64,000 nt of DNA from Physcomitrium patens (Eukaryota > Streptophyta > Bryopsida > Funariales > Funariaceae), in the NCBI RefSeq assembly GCF_000002425.4, contig NC_037253.1, positions 6,110,178-6,174,177 of the forward strand, read 5' to 3'. The notes below the pieces were generated by a model. That model searched no databases and was not told where the DNA came from. It saw only the letters and a list, made by a program, of their open reading frames with translations. The translations under genes and the position numbers were made by a program. Below are positions 24,201-36,071 of the stretch, in pieces; the first letter of the stretch is position 1; each line of letters starts with the position of its first letter.

Positions 24201-25858
24201 ATACTCGTCTCCAACTGATAATTTTTTGAACAGAGCAGTATGCGCGATGAGGTATACTATATTTCCCGAAGTCCCATGTAACTGCGCACGAGGTCAACTC
24301 TTTCGCTTTCAGCAGGTTCACTCGAAACTTGAAGTGAGCGTCAAAGCCAGTGGTCCTTCATGGAAATGGTCATCCCTTTCGGCTCGACTTTTTCATTATT
24401 ACAGCGACATTTTTTTCCTCATTCAAATCTGGTGTAGAGTGTTGTTCCTACACGTGCATGCCAGTGGATTCTTTGGAGGTCTTGTTTATTGTAAGAGATT
24501 TTGACTTGACCATTGCGACTTGGTCTTCAATAGTTTCTTGAGAAGGTGTCAGGGTGTCCTCTGTATTCAGTTGATGACAGGTGCTTCAAAGAAAAGTGAC
24601 AGCTTTTGCATTGTTGTTCCCGATCTGTCTTTCTGTGAGAATGAAAACATTTCCACTGGGACCTGTAATTGTAATGTAATTACAATTTTTTAACAAAGGT
24701 TTACTTTTGCGCGAGAATATCAGAAGATTGTCTCGAGGTTGTCCTACTGTTCCTGTTGAATATTAGATTTCAGTAGCGAAGGTGTGCATGCAAGTGTTCG
24801 AGTCTCTGGTTGATCACCAATGTTGCTGCAGTTCTAATGCTGTACTATTACAAAGTAATTGAGGGCCACGAAGTGCTCTTATGTCCTGCTCATTGTTTGT
24901 TTTGTAACGTGATTTACTTACGCATTTGATATTGTATGCTGCTTTTAGCAGTGTCCATTTTCTTGTAAAAATTTTCCTCGACACTTCATGAATGACAAGG
25001 ACATGTAATATATTATGTAAAGCAGAGAAGCAGTGTGGCCTGTAGTGTATGTTGATTACCCATCTATTCAAGGATTCTTATCTTATTCATTCATGGTTTG
25101 GGATTTTGGTGTCACTTTCAACGAAGTCATTCACAGTTGCGGAGAATTAAGGAAATTGGAAATTTCAAGGCGGGGCAACAACTAGGATGGTTTAGGATGG
25201 TTTATTCTAAGCACTCACCGTATAACATGCTGGTTGCCATTTATACGTCAAAGATACGTAATGAGGATTCATCCAGGAAGTAGAGTAAAATAGAGATATT
25301 TCATGCATGGATCTTATCAAGTGCCGATCCACACGAATCGTAGAATGTCATGCACCTGGTGTATTTCATCCAAATGCACTGGTACATTGATGTTCAGGCC
25401 CAAGTGCCGCAACACTGCCTAAATACACCCTAAAACGGTTCCTCCTCGCACATGTTTTGGATTTGTTTGTACCCGTTTCGCGCCTTCTACAGATACAAAA
25501 CCAAGAGAAAACATCCAAAATTAAAAATTCATAATTTGTAGAACATATTTTTTACTTCCAGATTCTCCGATTGCATTTCCTCCAAGAAAATCATGAGACC
25601 CTGATTTGAGCACATCTGCCGTGATTTCTCGAGTTGCAGGTAACTATCCCTGGAGCTGTGACCAAGCCTTCACTGATGAGGGCATTCACTAAAACGCAAG
25701 CAAACTAGGGTCCATGAACCGATGCAGCGATTATCCATAGGACTTGGAACTGCAGATGCAAAAGAAAAGCAATTTGAGCACATTGTGGTGCAGTCGAGAC
25801 ACAAAGCCATCGCTTGCGTGGAAGAAATTGGGCAGATTCACGAACTCAACTGGAGATA
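24201..25858. other. 3' UTR and convergent intergenic spacer
   Basis: This lies between the + strand Cys-rich protein gene and the - strand F-box gene, so it probably contains both 3' UTRs. A small inverted repeat TGTAATT...AATTACA is at about 24665-24687. No coding region was recognised; the short frames lack domains. Confidence 0.45.
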
Positions 25859-26962
25859 TCACTTCAACGGAAGTACCTTGTCAAGTGAACAGGAACCCCA
25901 CGGTATATCCACTTTTTCCCAAACATGGGTATCCAAATTGAACATAACAAACCTCTCCGCCAGGTTCTCTTCCATCAGCCAAGTCCACACAAGCACATAC
26001 TCATCGCAGAAATTTGTCAAAATCTGTATGTCACTAGGATCTACAGGGGGATCCGGGTTATCGCCATAGGCTATATACGTGAAAAGATCCTCCGGCATGC
26101 GCGCGTAGGGCTTCCATTCCGAAGTAGAGCGATCGCCAAGCTCCCACGCAGTGATCAATTTCTTGTCAATTTCCACACACACGTCATATAGCCGTCCCTG
26201 CCACACTCCAATGCTACGCAAGTAGTCGTCGCAGTCTCCCCCTGGAGGATCCATATATGCCCACTCGTCTTTCTCCAAATCGTAGGTCGTCATCTCATCC
26301 AGTTCTGACCTAATGTACATGATGCCGTTACACTCTGCGCAATTGGCTCGCCCAGGTCCCATGACAGGCCTGTTACCTGGCTTCGCCGTCCAGGAGTTCG
26401 TCATGGAGTCGTAAACTTGAGTGGGTATCCAGTTGTTCCCATAGGCAACCACATACTCGTAAGGGTGAATCGATTTGTCGACTTTGAGGGCGGCGAATGG
26501 AAGATCCAACGATTTCTCCAAGGGAAGAGGCAGTGAATGAGCATACCTCGTATGCACGTTATAGACCTCCTGTCCACCATAATCATTGCAGCTGATGCTG
26601 TAAATCATTCCGTTCACATCGAGAATTCCAGAGCGATAATCTATATTAAAAAGTCGTGTACAATTCCAGCGCTTGGACCCGGCGTCGCAAGACAATAAGG
26701 CGTGCAGCCTGTCCTTCCCTTCAGCCCTCAAACAGAAGTAAGGCTTCGGAATGGGACTCGTGTAGCAGCTCTCGAGAAACTTTCGATCGCGGGACAAACG
26801 ATTCCACTCCTTGCAAACCACGCGTAGCCGGCAAAACTCTTGGATCGGCAGCTTCGAGTAGATGTTCTTCGCCAGTTCGATGTGGTTACCAAGCTCGCCC
26901 CACAGCTTGGGATCCATCCCGCTTCCATCTTCATTACTTGTCATTGCGACCGCCATTCCCAA
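25859..26962 (-). CDS. F-box protein with kelch-like/F-box-associated repeat region
   Basis: A single-exon frame of 367 aa on the minus strand. Residues about 20-62 form an F-box (LWGELGNHIELAKNIYSKLP, then CRLRVVCKEWNRLS). The rest is a set of kelch-like blades: repeated YDxxTxxW/E-type strands such as QVYDSMTNSWT, TYDLEKDEWAYMDPP, and a final FNLDTHVWEKVDIP. Such proteins are substrate adaptors of SCF ubiquitin ligases: the F-box binds SKP1 and the propeller picks the target; the target is not predictable here. Intronless F-box-kelch genes are common in plants and strongly expanded in mosses. The first ATG at 26962 was chosen; internal starts at Met3, Met7 or Met16 are possible. Long antisense frames over this gene are mirror images of its codons. 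Confidence 0.88.
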   Translation of the reverse strand: MGMAVAMTSNEDGSGMDPKLWGELGNHIELAKNIYSKLPIQEFCRLRVVCKEWNRLSRDRKFLESCYTSPIPKPYFCLRAEGKDRLHALLSCDAGSKRWNCTRLFNIDYRSGILDVNGMIYSISCNDYGGQEVYNVHTRYAHSLPLPLEKSLDLPFAALKVDKSIHPYEYVVAYGNNWIPTQVYDSMTNSWTAKPGNRPVMGPGRANCAECNGIMYIRSELDEMTTYDLEKDEWAYMDPPGGDCDDYLRSIGVWQGRLYDVCVEIDKKLITAWELGDRSTSEWKPYARMPEDLFTYIAYGDNPDPPVDPSDIQILTNFCDEYVLVWTWLMEENLAERFVMFNLDTHVWEKVDIPWGSCSLDKVLPLK

Positions 26963-27944
26963 TCAACCAACCCAACCCAACAAACACTTTCTCACAACAA
27001 ACACTCTCTGAAACCCACCATTTCTAAGCTCACAATACAAACAACACAACTTTCCACGAGAGCATCCTGTCACTCACACTCACTCACTCGTTTAGATAGA
27101 TACACGAAATCCATGCACCGACCCTCCTGTCCATCATCCACCCTCGTCGTCGAATTGTGTCAGAGAACGGAGTATGGGAACGTTGGGGAACCAGAGGGGC
27201 GGGCAGGTTGGGAAAGATTTACAACTCCAAGCCACGGAGGATGTTTCCAGTGAGGATTATTTTGCCATTTCTCAGTTGGGTTGCATTCCTCAGTTGGGCC
27301 CTCACTCATCCACATTCTACACAAAGAGTATGTATGTATGTATGTACGGTGAAGTTTGTTTAGGGGGTTTGTTTCTCTCAATCCCAAATCCTTCAATTCC
27401 CTGTAGTATGGTATACCCCCCAACTTCCTTTAACAAAGTACCATTATTCCCACCACCACCACCACCAAGTAAAATTTGCTCAATCATGTACTGCATAGCA
27501 CACGTCTCTTTTTTTATATTTTACATTTTATATTTATTTTATTTGTTATTATTATTTGGCTTCAGTATCCTAATCTTGTCTTAAGAGATAAACTCTCTTG
27601 TGTAGAATTGCAAAGTTTTGTAAAAAACACTTTTTAACTATATTATGACATTTTGGGACAATTTCTTGTTTGAATTCAACCATTACTCTTGCTTCAAAGA
27701 TTTTATTTTTATTTTGTTGTCATACATAACAACACTTAATGTAAATGATACTTTTATTTCTAGGAAGATTTTTTACAACTCAAAAAATTTACTCATTAAT
27801 TTTTTCTCCAACAAAGATATTTTATAAACAAGGTTTCAAAATTGATTTAACTTGATTTAAAATTCAAACTTCCATGATTATTAAATACCCTCTTTTTTGT
27901 ATATGATTCATCTCCATGTTATTTCTTTATACACTCAAGGGTAA

Positions 27945-27945
27945 T

Positions 27946-27978
<33 letters not shown>
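27945..27978. repeat. (CA)n-(TA)n compound microsatellite
   Basis: About nine CA units run directly into TA units. It is a simple repeat in AT-rich spacer. Confidence 0.9.
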
Positions 27979-28252
27979 CATAATTATTACATTGATGTAT
28001 CTTTCATTAAATAAACAAAAATATTCTGTTTATAACATAAATATGTTATTTAAGTAAATTGGCAAGAAAGAAAAAAAGAAAAAAAGAAAACTATGAACCA
28101 AATCAAGTCTAGGTTTGGACCCTAAATATGGTCTATGCTAGATGTTTGTTTTCATTTAATTTCAAACCTTATTTACTGAGATAACCACAAATATTATTGC
28201 TATCTTTAGTGTGTACAATTTGAAGTCAGGTTTTGAGTTCATTGTATAAGTA

Positions 28253-28283
28253 TTTTTTATTTTATTTTATTTTATTTTATTTT
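28253..28283. repeat. (TTTTA)n pentanucleotide repeat
   Basis: About six TTTTA units in tandem in intergenic DNA. Confidence 0.85.
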
Positions 28284-28500
28284 TTCATTTTATCTTGGTA
28301 TATTTTAAGTCAAAATGTTATTGGGATGTTTTGAGTTATTTAACTGTAATATGCACTTATAAGCATGCATGCATTTCTATATACCATGTGTTAACAAAAA
28401 TAATGCCACCTGAATGCTTTTATCTGTACAGTATTCTTTATTCGGTTTCAATCACACACATTAATAAAGGGGAATTTTTATAAATCTAATACAAAGCATC

Positions 28501-29060
28501 GGTTTCAGGGTCAGTTACTGCCCGCCCCGCCACGTTCCCCCCGCGCTCCCCCGCGTTAACGAGAACCCATGTAAAGGCCAGGATTGAATCCGGAAATCTG
28601 ACGGCTGAGATGCGTCGGGCCAGTGGATTTATTAAGGAGGCCTGTTCGATCTCCTCGCACCCGTTTCAAACACCCCAACTCCGCCTCTGAAAGTGCCATT
28701 TGGGACCTCGGATAATGGAGCCTGCAAACGTGTCGGCGAGATGAGGAGAGAGCGAGAGAGCGCATGGGGAGAAAGCAGCGACACAAATCGCGGGACCCAC
28801 ACACAGAAGAAGTGAGATGGGCCGCAGCAGCGACAACAGCAGCTGGATTAATGAGCGTCACCAATTGCGAGCTCGGGGAATGCGTGGGACGGAAGCGCCG
28901 CAGACACGAGCAACGTGCGCGGCTAATACCCTCTTGGCACGCCCTGCGCGGGCTTTTCCTCCGGGCTGCCCGTGCACAGTTGGATGCCACTTGGCTGCCC
29001 GCCATGATATTAGGGTAGGAGTTGGGTTATGGGCTGATGACGGACCTTGCTGGCCACTTG
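28501..29060. other. Orphan GC-rich island
   Basis: About 550 bp of GC-rich, CpG-containing DNA interrupts AT-rich spacer with abrupt edges. Frames on both strands (28556-29005 minus, 28764-29083 plus) are open but low-complexity (Arg/Ala/Ser-rich) and show no domain, as chance frames in GC-rich DNA often do. It could be a CpG-type promoter of a non-coding transcript, a truncated first exon, or a relict of a lost gene. I cannot decide. Confidence 0.4.
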
Positions 29061-29143
29061 TCTCTACACAATTGGTGGAATAGATGAAAAATCTTATGGA
29101 ATTTATTTTCAGTTATATATATATATATATATATATATATCTA

Positions 29144-29347
29144 AGGTAATTTTAAATGGACCCATGTTTTAACTAATACGACCTACCTATAATGAATAAT
29201 ATGATAATCATGATGAATGTGATTGATTTTCATTGGTTTTGGATTTAGTAGTAGAGAAATAAATCTAGAAGTCATTTTTTTTCTTTCCATGATGGTTAGG
29301 ATGGGTGGGTCAATTTAGTAAAAGCCAAAGTCTATTTAACATTCCTC
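29144..29347. mobile_element. hAT-like MITE, copy 2
   Basis: A homologue of 12357-12540 in the same orientation, 204 bp. The left end AGGTAATTTTAAATGGACCC pairs with the right end (reverse complement GAGGAATGTTAAATAGAC). The flanking octamers TATATCTA (29136-29143) and TATATATA (29348-29355) differ at one base, consistent with an 8-bp target duplication. The element sits inside an (AT)n tract, part of which lies on each side. Confidence 0.75.
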
Positions 29348-30771
29348 TATATATATATATATATATATTAGAATTTTTAAAAATATATTCTTTAAATAAC
29401 TTGAAATATTTAAAATATTCATGATTGACATAATATCACCACATTTGGCAAGTATAACTTTGTGGGATGCCTTGCAGAGGAGAAACCAAGAGCTCGTAGT
29501 TATAACAAGAAATGTTGATTTACTTACCTTGAAGTTATTCTCAACTGCTTTCTTAATAAACAAAGCAATTATTAATTGAGAAGTTGTTGTCAATTGCAAA
29601 TTGGGGGCTTGGGATTTCAGTCTAATTTCTAAAAAGTTTTGATTTGAAAAAATGTATTTGTTAATATCGATATAGAACATCTACATGCACTTTGATTGCA
29701 TATACAAGTTGCAATGAGAAAATCTTGTCTTTTGAGTTTTCATCCAAGGCCATAGTGGCTTCTTAATGTTAAAACTTCTCAAGCCTTTGATTACTTTGTC
29801 AAGATTGTCTTTGCTATTGTTGTAGAGGTAAAACTTCTCTACACCTATGTGGTGGTTGTAGTACACCTATATGGTGGTTGTAGTACACCAATTCTTTTAG
29901 TAACTTGACACTTTTCAAGATCATAGCGCACATGCAAATATGATGCAACTAAGAGGTGGATTTTTCTCCAACATCCCTTGAAACCATTGTTTTTTAGAAA
30001 GATTTATGAGAGTGCATTGGATTGTAATAAACAATAGCAATTAGAATTTTTATATCAATCCAAATTGCTACCTTCTCCCATACAAATTTAAGGACCAAAT
30101 TTATTAAGAGGTGGACACAACAAAAAATCTCTTATAATAGCATATTTACAGGGACTTCAAAGTAGCCGCTATAAATGCATTGAAATTTTGTGAGACACTT
30201 TTATTTAGTCTTTTCAAAGACAAAAAATCCTTAAAATATTTAATTTCATATACAAAAACAACTATGTCCCTTTCTATTGCAAATGCTTTATAGACCACCT
30301 TGTTGAAATTCTATGGCAATAGTTTTTGGTATTTAGAAGTGACAAGGTCTATGGCAAATTTTGTTCCTTATTAATTTTGATGAATACATAATTCACAACC
30401 TATGCAAGATCTTTTAGAACTGAACTATAAAGAATAATAAATCTATTTTTGTAGAATAGGTGTTTGATAACTAATAATTTTTTAAATGTGAAGTGCATGA
30501 TATTTTTATGTTAATATTGAATTCTCTCTTTGGCTAAAAATTAGATAATTTTTGGCATATGGATGAGAATGAAGACATTGAGGTCAAAGCTGAATACATC
30601 TTTGATATACATTTTGAAACTTGCCATTATTTTTTTAGATTGTATCTCCTCATGCCAATAGAAAGGAACTTCAAAGGTCACCGAGAAGCTAAGTACTAAA
30701 TAGTTTTAGAGTATAAGATTTACAAAGAAAACAGTGGAAATCTATTACTTTATCATTTAGTAATGACATGC
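29348..30771. other. AT-rich spacer upstream of the retrotransposon block
   Basis: It begins with an (AT)n tract and contains short minus-strand frames (29336-29680, 29681-29866) with no recognisable domain. A 22-bp direct duplication lies at 29841-29884. Old transposon debris is likely but was not identified. Confidence 0.4.
29841..29884. repeat. Tandem duplication of a 22-bp unit
   Basis: The unit beginning ACACCTATGTGGTGG occurs twice head to tail with one mismatch (G/A). It looks like a simple local duplication. Confidence 0.85.
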
Positions 30772-31006
30772 TATGACAAATATACATACATACTTTAGTA
30801 AATACCTATATGATTAAGTGCAAGTAATCAAAAATAAATAAAATTAAATGAAAGTAAATTAATTTCATAATACCTTTTAGAGAAGCTTTTTAGAAGCTTT
30901 ATAGACACTGCTTTGATTTTATATGTATTTGTATTGATTGATAGGTTAGAAACTTGGTCAACAAGTTAACCACATATTGGTAGCTTGTGAAATAAGCTAA
31001 TTATGT

Positions 31007-31048
<42 letters not shown>

Positions 31049-31346
31049 TTGTCTTATAAGTTAAGATATGTGGCTTATAAAATCAATACATTTTGGAGGT
31101 CCTATAGGATATTGCCACATAGCTCCTAGTTAAGAGTATGTATGGAAGCAAGAATGAAACCTTCTTCACTCTTGTCAATGATTTTTTAGTCTTTAGTTTT
31201 GTTTCAAGTCTTTTAGTCTTCTTGTTTTTAATAATAACAGTTCTAATTCAATACTATATCATCTTTGAGTGACTTTTTAGTTCTTTTTAGTGACACAAGA
31301 ATGTATTGAGGATTTCTTCAAGATTCATGTCCTTGATACCTTGACA
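30772..31346 (+). repeat. 5' LTR of E1
   Basis: About 575 bp, starting TATGACA (decayed TG) and ending TTGACA. It matches the copy at 46107-46666 over its length, for instance CCACATAGCTCCTAGTTAAG and CCTTCTTCACTCTTG. It contains an expanded (AT)n tract at about 31010-31044 that is much shorter in the 3' copy. Confidence 0.85.
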
Positions 31347-33674
31347 ATTTGATAAGAGTGTTAATGTAATGTTTTTGTTTTGTTTTAGAAGTGAGTGGAT
31401 TACTCTACTTTTATTGTTGTATTTTGAAGGTTGTGGACTATCCTCCTTTAAACAAATAATCTTGTTTTCTAACATTGATTTTTTTTAAAAAAATATAAAT
31501 TATCTATTTTTATAGGAATTTTTATTTGATATAAAAATTTGTAGATTATCCTCTTCTAATTTAATTTTTTGAATTTGTTTGAATTATCAATGGAAAAAAA
31601 AATTATGGATGGTACTCTTAGCAAAAGTGAGAATAGATTTATAACTATTGTAGGTCTTTATGAGCTTGTCAATATTCTAAGATTAGAAATTTTATGCATT
31701 TTCAATGTAAATTATGGAGGTACTATTCTTATGCCTATAGAAGAAGTTCAAAGTCTGCATCAAAAAGTTGTGCACTTGAAGAAAACAAGAAGATTGAACT
31801 TACAATCAAATCCAAAGAATTTTTCTTCTACAAGTATGATCAAGACAAGGATTAGTATGCATAAGAAGTTTAATGGAACAAGATCAAAATCTTGAGGTTT
31901 TTTGCAATAAGTCAAGCTCTATTTAAAATTTAAAGTCGGATTCATAGGTGCACTTCTACCAAGAAGTATTCTTTCTTGATTTGTATCTTTAATGAAAAAA
32001 AATTCATATCTCCTTTATAATTTGAATTCATTCTTAGAAGTAATTATGGCCATATTTGGAGAAAGTGATCAAGAAAAAATAGTATAGACCAAGTTCTTAT
32101 CTTTATGGTAAGAATCATAGTCAGCTACTATATATGCTACTAAATTCCAAAATCTTACTTGCAATGTGGACTGGAATTACAAAATCTTTATTAATCAATT
32201 TCAATATGGGTAGAAGGATAATATCAAAGATTTGTTATTGAGAAAGCTGAAGGTAGAATCTTTGAAATAACTTATTACTTAAGCTATTGCATGCTAGAAT
32301 CAATTATTTGAAAGACGTTAAGAATAAAGACTTGGTTAGAGAAGAACAAGTCAAATAATGACAACATCTTTGAAGTTTTCAGAAACTTATTCTTTAAGAT
32401 CAGAACCAATGCAAATTGATATATTACATTTTAAATTCCTCACAAAGCATAAAAAGACTCGATGACAATAAGAGACCTTATTCTTTTATTACAGAGAAGC
32501 TAAACACACTACTCAATATTATCCAAAGAAACAATGCAACTGCAAAATGAAAAGCAAGGTTGCTAAAGAAGACAATGTGTTAGAAAATGAATTTCTCTGA
32601 TTATGATAGGGATTGTGCAGCTAGAATTTTGCATAACTCTTAGTAAAAGTATTATTCTCTACTCAGACCTTTCATCTTGTTTTACAAAAGAAGTTTATTT
32701 TGGACCAAAAAACTATTAAGTCTTAACCTTATTAGATTCAAGAACCTCAACTTCTTTTATAGACAAAGATTTTGTCAAAAATTAAGAAATATTGTTATTC
32801 AAGAAAATTAAATCTGTACATATAGAAGTCATAGATAATCATTCACTATCTTTTAGAGATATTATGCATGAGACTATTCTTTTAGATGTAGCAATTAAAG
32901 ATCATAATAGTATAGAAATATTTAATATAATAAGATTTCTATTCAATCCAATTATTTTAGGATTATCTTAATTAAAAAATTATAATCTTTAAATAGACTG
33001 AAATTTTCATAACCTTAATTTTTTTAATAGTTTAATTAAAAATCTCGTTAGTCAAGTCAAAATACATAAGTTAAGTATATCCAAACCTTTACTAATAGAT
33101 GCAAGACCTTGTATGCATGCTGCAAAAGAAGAATTATCTTTTATTATATATCCCATGCCCATTTTTGATAGTAAAAAGAAATTAAGTAGTATTCCTTGTT
33201 AGTATTAAGATTTCAAAGACATTTTTAAAAAACAGAATGTAGATATCCTTCTAAAGCATCATCTTTATGATTGTTCCATCAATCTTTATTTAAGATCTCA
33301 ACCACCATTTGGACTAATCTAAAGCTTATTATTAAATGAGTTGGCTATAGTCATGGAGTACATTGATGAGAACTTGGCTAAAAATTTTATATACTATTTT
33401 CAATCTCTAATTGAAGCTCTTATTTTATTTGTGAAGAAAAAAGACAAAACTTTGAAAATATGTAAGAACTATCGAGGACTCACCAAGATCACCATCAAAA
33501 ATAAGTATCTTCTACCATTGATTTTAAGACTTCTTGATCAATTCAATTAAAGAAAAATTTATATAAAAATAGATCTATAAAAAACATATAATCTGATATG
33601 TATTAAAAATGGAGATGAATAAAAAACTATATTTCAAATCAAATGTGGATATTTTGAAAATAATGTCATGCCTT
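31347..33674 (+). pseudogene. E1 gag-protease-RT 5' part, broken
   Basis: A degenerate gag lies between about 31569 and 32600, with a decayed zinc-knuckle segment (REAKHTTQYYPKK) near 32480. A protease-like segment is at about 32780-33000. The start of RT follows, with the frame 33341-33550 reading [11 protein letters not shown], then [18 protein letters not shown], recognisable as Ty3/gypsy RT. Many codons for Gln, Arg and Trp read as stops. The RT stops at the junction with E2 in the segment that normally reads MPFG, and resumes at 43112. Confidence 0.8.
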
Positions 33675-33961
33675 TTTCATGGACATACATATTTATCCTG
33701 ATAATTATTTAGATAATAAGAATATGTAGAAGTAAGTCAAAGTAGATAAATATGATAATATCTTATAGAAAGCTTCCTAGAACCTTCATAGACATTGCTT
33801 TGCCTTTATACATATCTATAGGTAATTAGTAGGTTGAAAACTTGGTCAAGAAGGAGGCCACATGTCAACATGTAGACCACTTGTACTACAAGTTGGATAT
33901 ATGGTGCATACCTAAGAAACTTGCCTTGTAAATTAGACATGTGTTCTATAAGTTGGACGCT

Positions 33962-33979
33962 GTCATGTTGTAACATGAC
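33962..33979. other. Perfect palindrome at the solo LTR end
   Basis: GTCATGTT-GT-AACATGAC is an 8-bp perfect stem with a two-base loop at the very 5' end of the solo LTR. It could aid integrase binding or be a protein site. Only the symmetry is seen. Confidence 0.8.
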
Positions 33980-34998
33980 TATATAGTGAAAGATGATAAC
34001 ATAGAGCTTATTATAGAAGAGCCAAGTTAAAAGAAAAAATAAAAAAATATGGATAAAAGATAGGAAGGTAGTAAAACTTTTAATAGCAATGCTGCCTTTT
34101 TAAAAAGGTGACTTCTACTTACTTTGTAGGGCCATAAATAAGGCAAAACAAGGTAGATTAGAAAAATAAATAATATAGACATCATTAAGAAGAAGTTAAG
34201 AGTAAATTCCAGTAAAAATTACTTAGAAAAACTAGATATTGCTACCAAGAGAGGGCCGGTTATAAACCAAGATCGAAATCAGACCCTGGAGCACAAAACC
34301 GAGTTTAGACAACGACTTTGGAACTCTTTGGCAGATCGGAGAGTATGATTTGATAGCAGATTGGATAGGATTTCTATAAGCATTGATTTTGGATGATTTG
34401 GAGTTGTTATGACTTTGTAAGAGCTTTGCAAAGTCAAAGTTTGTTTCAGATGAGTTGGATTTTATGAAATAAAATAGGATTTATGTTTTGGATGATTTCA
34501 AGAGTTTTGTAATAGATCTATAGATGAAATTTTCTAGGTTTATGTTTATAGTTGTGTTGAATATGTATTGTGAATATGAGCTCGATCTAAGGGTTGAATT
34601 GAGAGATATTGAGGTTTAAATGAGTCAAGGTCTTAGAAAATAGAATTTTAGGTGCAGTGGGGGTTTTTAAGATTTCTTACAATCTATTAGTTGGATTGGA
34701 GTGAAACTTACATGAAAAGATATTAGACTTGATTTTCTATCTATATGAGAATTTTGAGATTAATCTAACGGCACAAAAGAGAGATATTGGCTCTGGAAGA
34801 TTAGCATTAAGTTTGGAGAAGGAGGCTGGCCAATACCCTAGCACATTTTTGAGATTATCGACAATTTGATAAATTTGATCCTTTTCAATTTTTTTGTGCT
34901 TGTTTTTAATTTATTGTTTTGAAAGTATACAAAATTTGAATTAAGATCGATAATTTATTTATTAGTTATTGAGGTTTAAATCTGTTATAGAAATTACT

Positions 34999-35485
34999 AG
35001 GATTTGGTTTAAGATTTGGTTAGGGTTTGGTTTAGGGTTTAGAGTTTGGATTAGGATTTGATTTAGGATTTGATTAGGGTTTGGTTTAGGATTTGGATTA
35101 GGGTTTGATTGAAGGTTTAGGATTTGGTTTAGGATTTGGTTGGGATTTATTTAGGGTTTGGTTTAGGGTTTAGGATTTGGATATGAGTTTGGTTAGGGTT
35201 TGATTTAGGGTTTAAGGTTTAATTAGGATTTGATTAGGGTTTGATTTCGGATTTAGGATTTGGATTAGGATTTGGTTAGGATTTGATTTAGGATTTAGGA
35301 TTTGAATTAGGGTTTGATTTAGAGTTTAGGATTTAGATCAGGATTTGGTTAGGATTTGATTTAGGATTTAGAGTTTGGTTTAGAGTTCGGTTAGGATTTG
35401 GTTTAGGATTTGATTGGGATTTGGTTTAAGGTTTGTTTAGGATTTGATTCAGGGTTTAGGATTTTATTAGGATTTAAGATTCAAT
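34999..35485. repeat. Degenerate telomere-like minisatellite
   Basis: Nearly 490 bp made of GG(A/G)TTT(G/A)(G/A)TTTA-type words, with several perfect TTTAGGG units (plant telomere repeat) among variants GGATTTGATTTA and GGTTAGGGTTTGG. Unit length varies between about 6 and 13 bp. Most deviations from TTTAGGG are G-to-A on this strand. It lies entirely within the solo LTR, with no telomeric or subtelomeric sequence around it. Confidence 0.85.
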
Positions 35486-36071
35486 TAGTTTTGGCCTAAA
35501 GTTTGAATGAAGTTCAATAGGATTTTAACTAGAATTAAATTAAGATTGAATTGAGATGTATTTGAGTGATATTTGTCATTCTTGTAATATTTCTTTAAGA
35601 ATTCTTATTGTTTGTTTGAAATTTCTTTGAGGTTTTTTTTGAATTTGATTAAGCTTGCTTAGCATTATTATGGTTTAATTAGAGCATTATTAGTATTCTA
35701 TTAGAATTAAGATTTTGTTATTACAATTTCTATTCTTTCTTCTACAGCCAGGTGCTTGGAGCATTCTCAAGTAAGACTTCACGTATTACGACAACGCGTA
35801 TTAAAAGTCCTATAGCATGTTGACACATAGTTCTTAGTTAAGTAGTATATATAAAGGGAAGAGTGAGGCCTTCTTCACTCTTGTCAACTCCTTTCTTGCT
35901 TTTAGTCTAGTTTCAAGAGTCTTATGTTTTTTTAGTCTTTGGAAATAGCCATTCCAAGTCTTCTTTGAATATACATACTTTCTTTTGTCACTTCCCTTTT
36001 GATACAGATTTCACAAGTTTATGTATCTTCTTCGAATTTGTGTCCTTGACAGATTGATAAGAGTACACATA

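Larger units (their letters stand above)
26963..28500. other. F-box gene leader/promoter then AT-rich spacer
   Basis: 26963 to about 27350 is mixed composition and probably promoter and leader of the minus-strand F-box gene, with a CACTCACTCACT run near 27072 and a GTAT repeat near 27329-27345. After about 27490 the DNA is AT-rich with (CA)n(TA)n, A/G runs and a TTTTA pentanucleotide tract. No gene was found. Confidence 0.5.
33961..35793. mobile_element. Solo LTR (1.83 kb) inserted in the E2 5' LTR
   Basis: The insertion starts TGTCATGTTG and ends TATTACGACA, the 5'-TG...CA-3' ends of an LTR with short terminal inverted TGTC/GACA. ACGC precedes it (33957-33960) and follows it (35794-35797), a 4-bp target duplication. 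No coding domain lies inside, so it is best read as a solo LTR left by recombination of a large-LTR element. A TATA-like word (CCATAAATAAGG) occurs at about 34131. It contains a telomere-like array in its 3' half. Strand is unassigned, although TATA and ends suggest +. Confidence 0.7.
33675..36051 (+). repeat. 5' LTR of E2, interrupted by a solo LTR
   Basis: The two pieces 33675-33960 and 35794-36051 together align with the 3' LTR 42572-43106 (for example CTTTTAGTCTAGTTTCAAGA). They start near TTTCATGGACATAC and end TTGACA. The split point coincides with a foreign 1.83-kb segment. Confidence 0.85.

Noticed and set aside
25722..26191. Plus-strand frames over the F-box gene
   Set aside because: They are antisense to the F-box coding sequence and have no domain.
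28556..29005. 149-codon minus-strand frame in the GC-rich island
   Set aside because: Arg/Ser/Cys-rich low-complexity translation without a domain, typical of chance frames in GC-rich DNA.
34999..35485. CRISPR-like array or true telomere
   Set aside because: Units are short, variable and without unique spacers, and the array is internal to an LTR in a plant genome; it is neither CRISPR nor a chromosome end.
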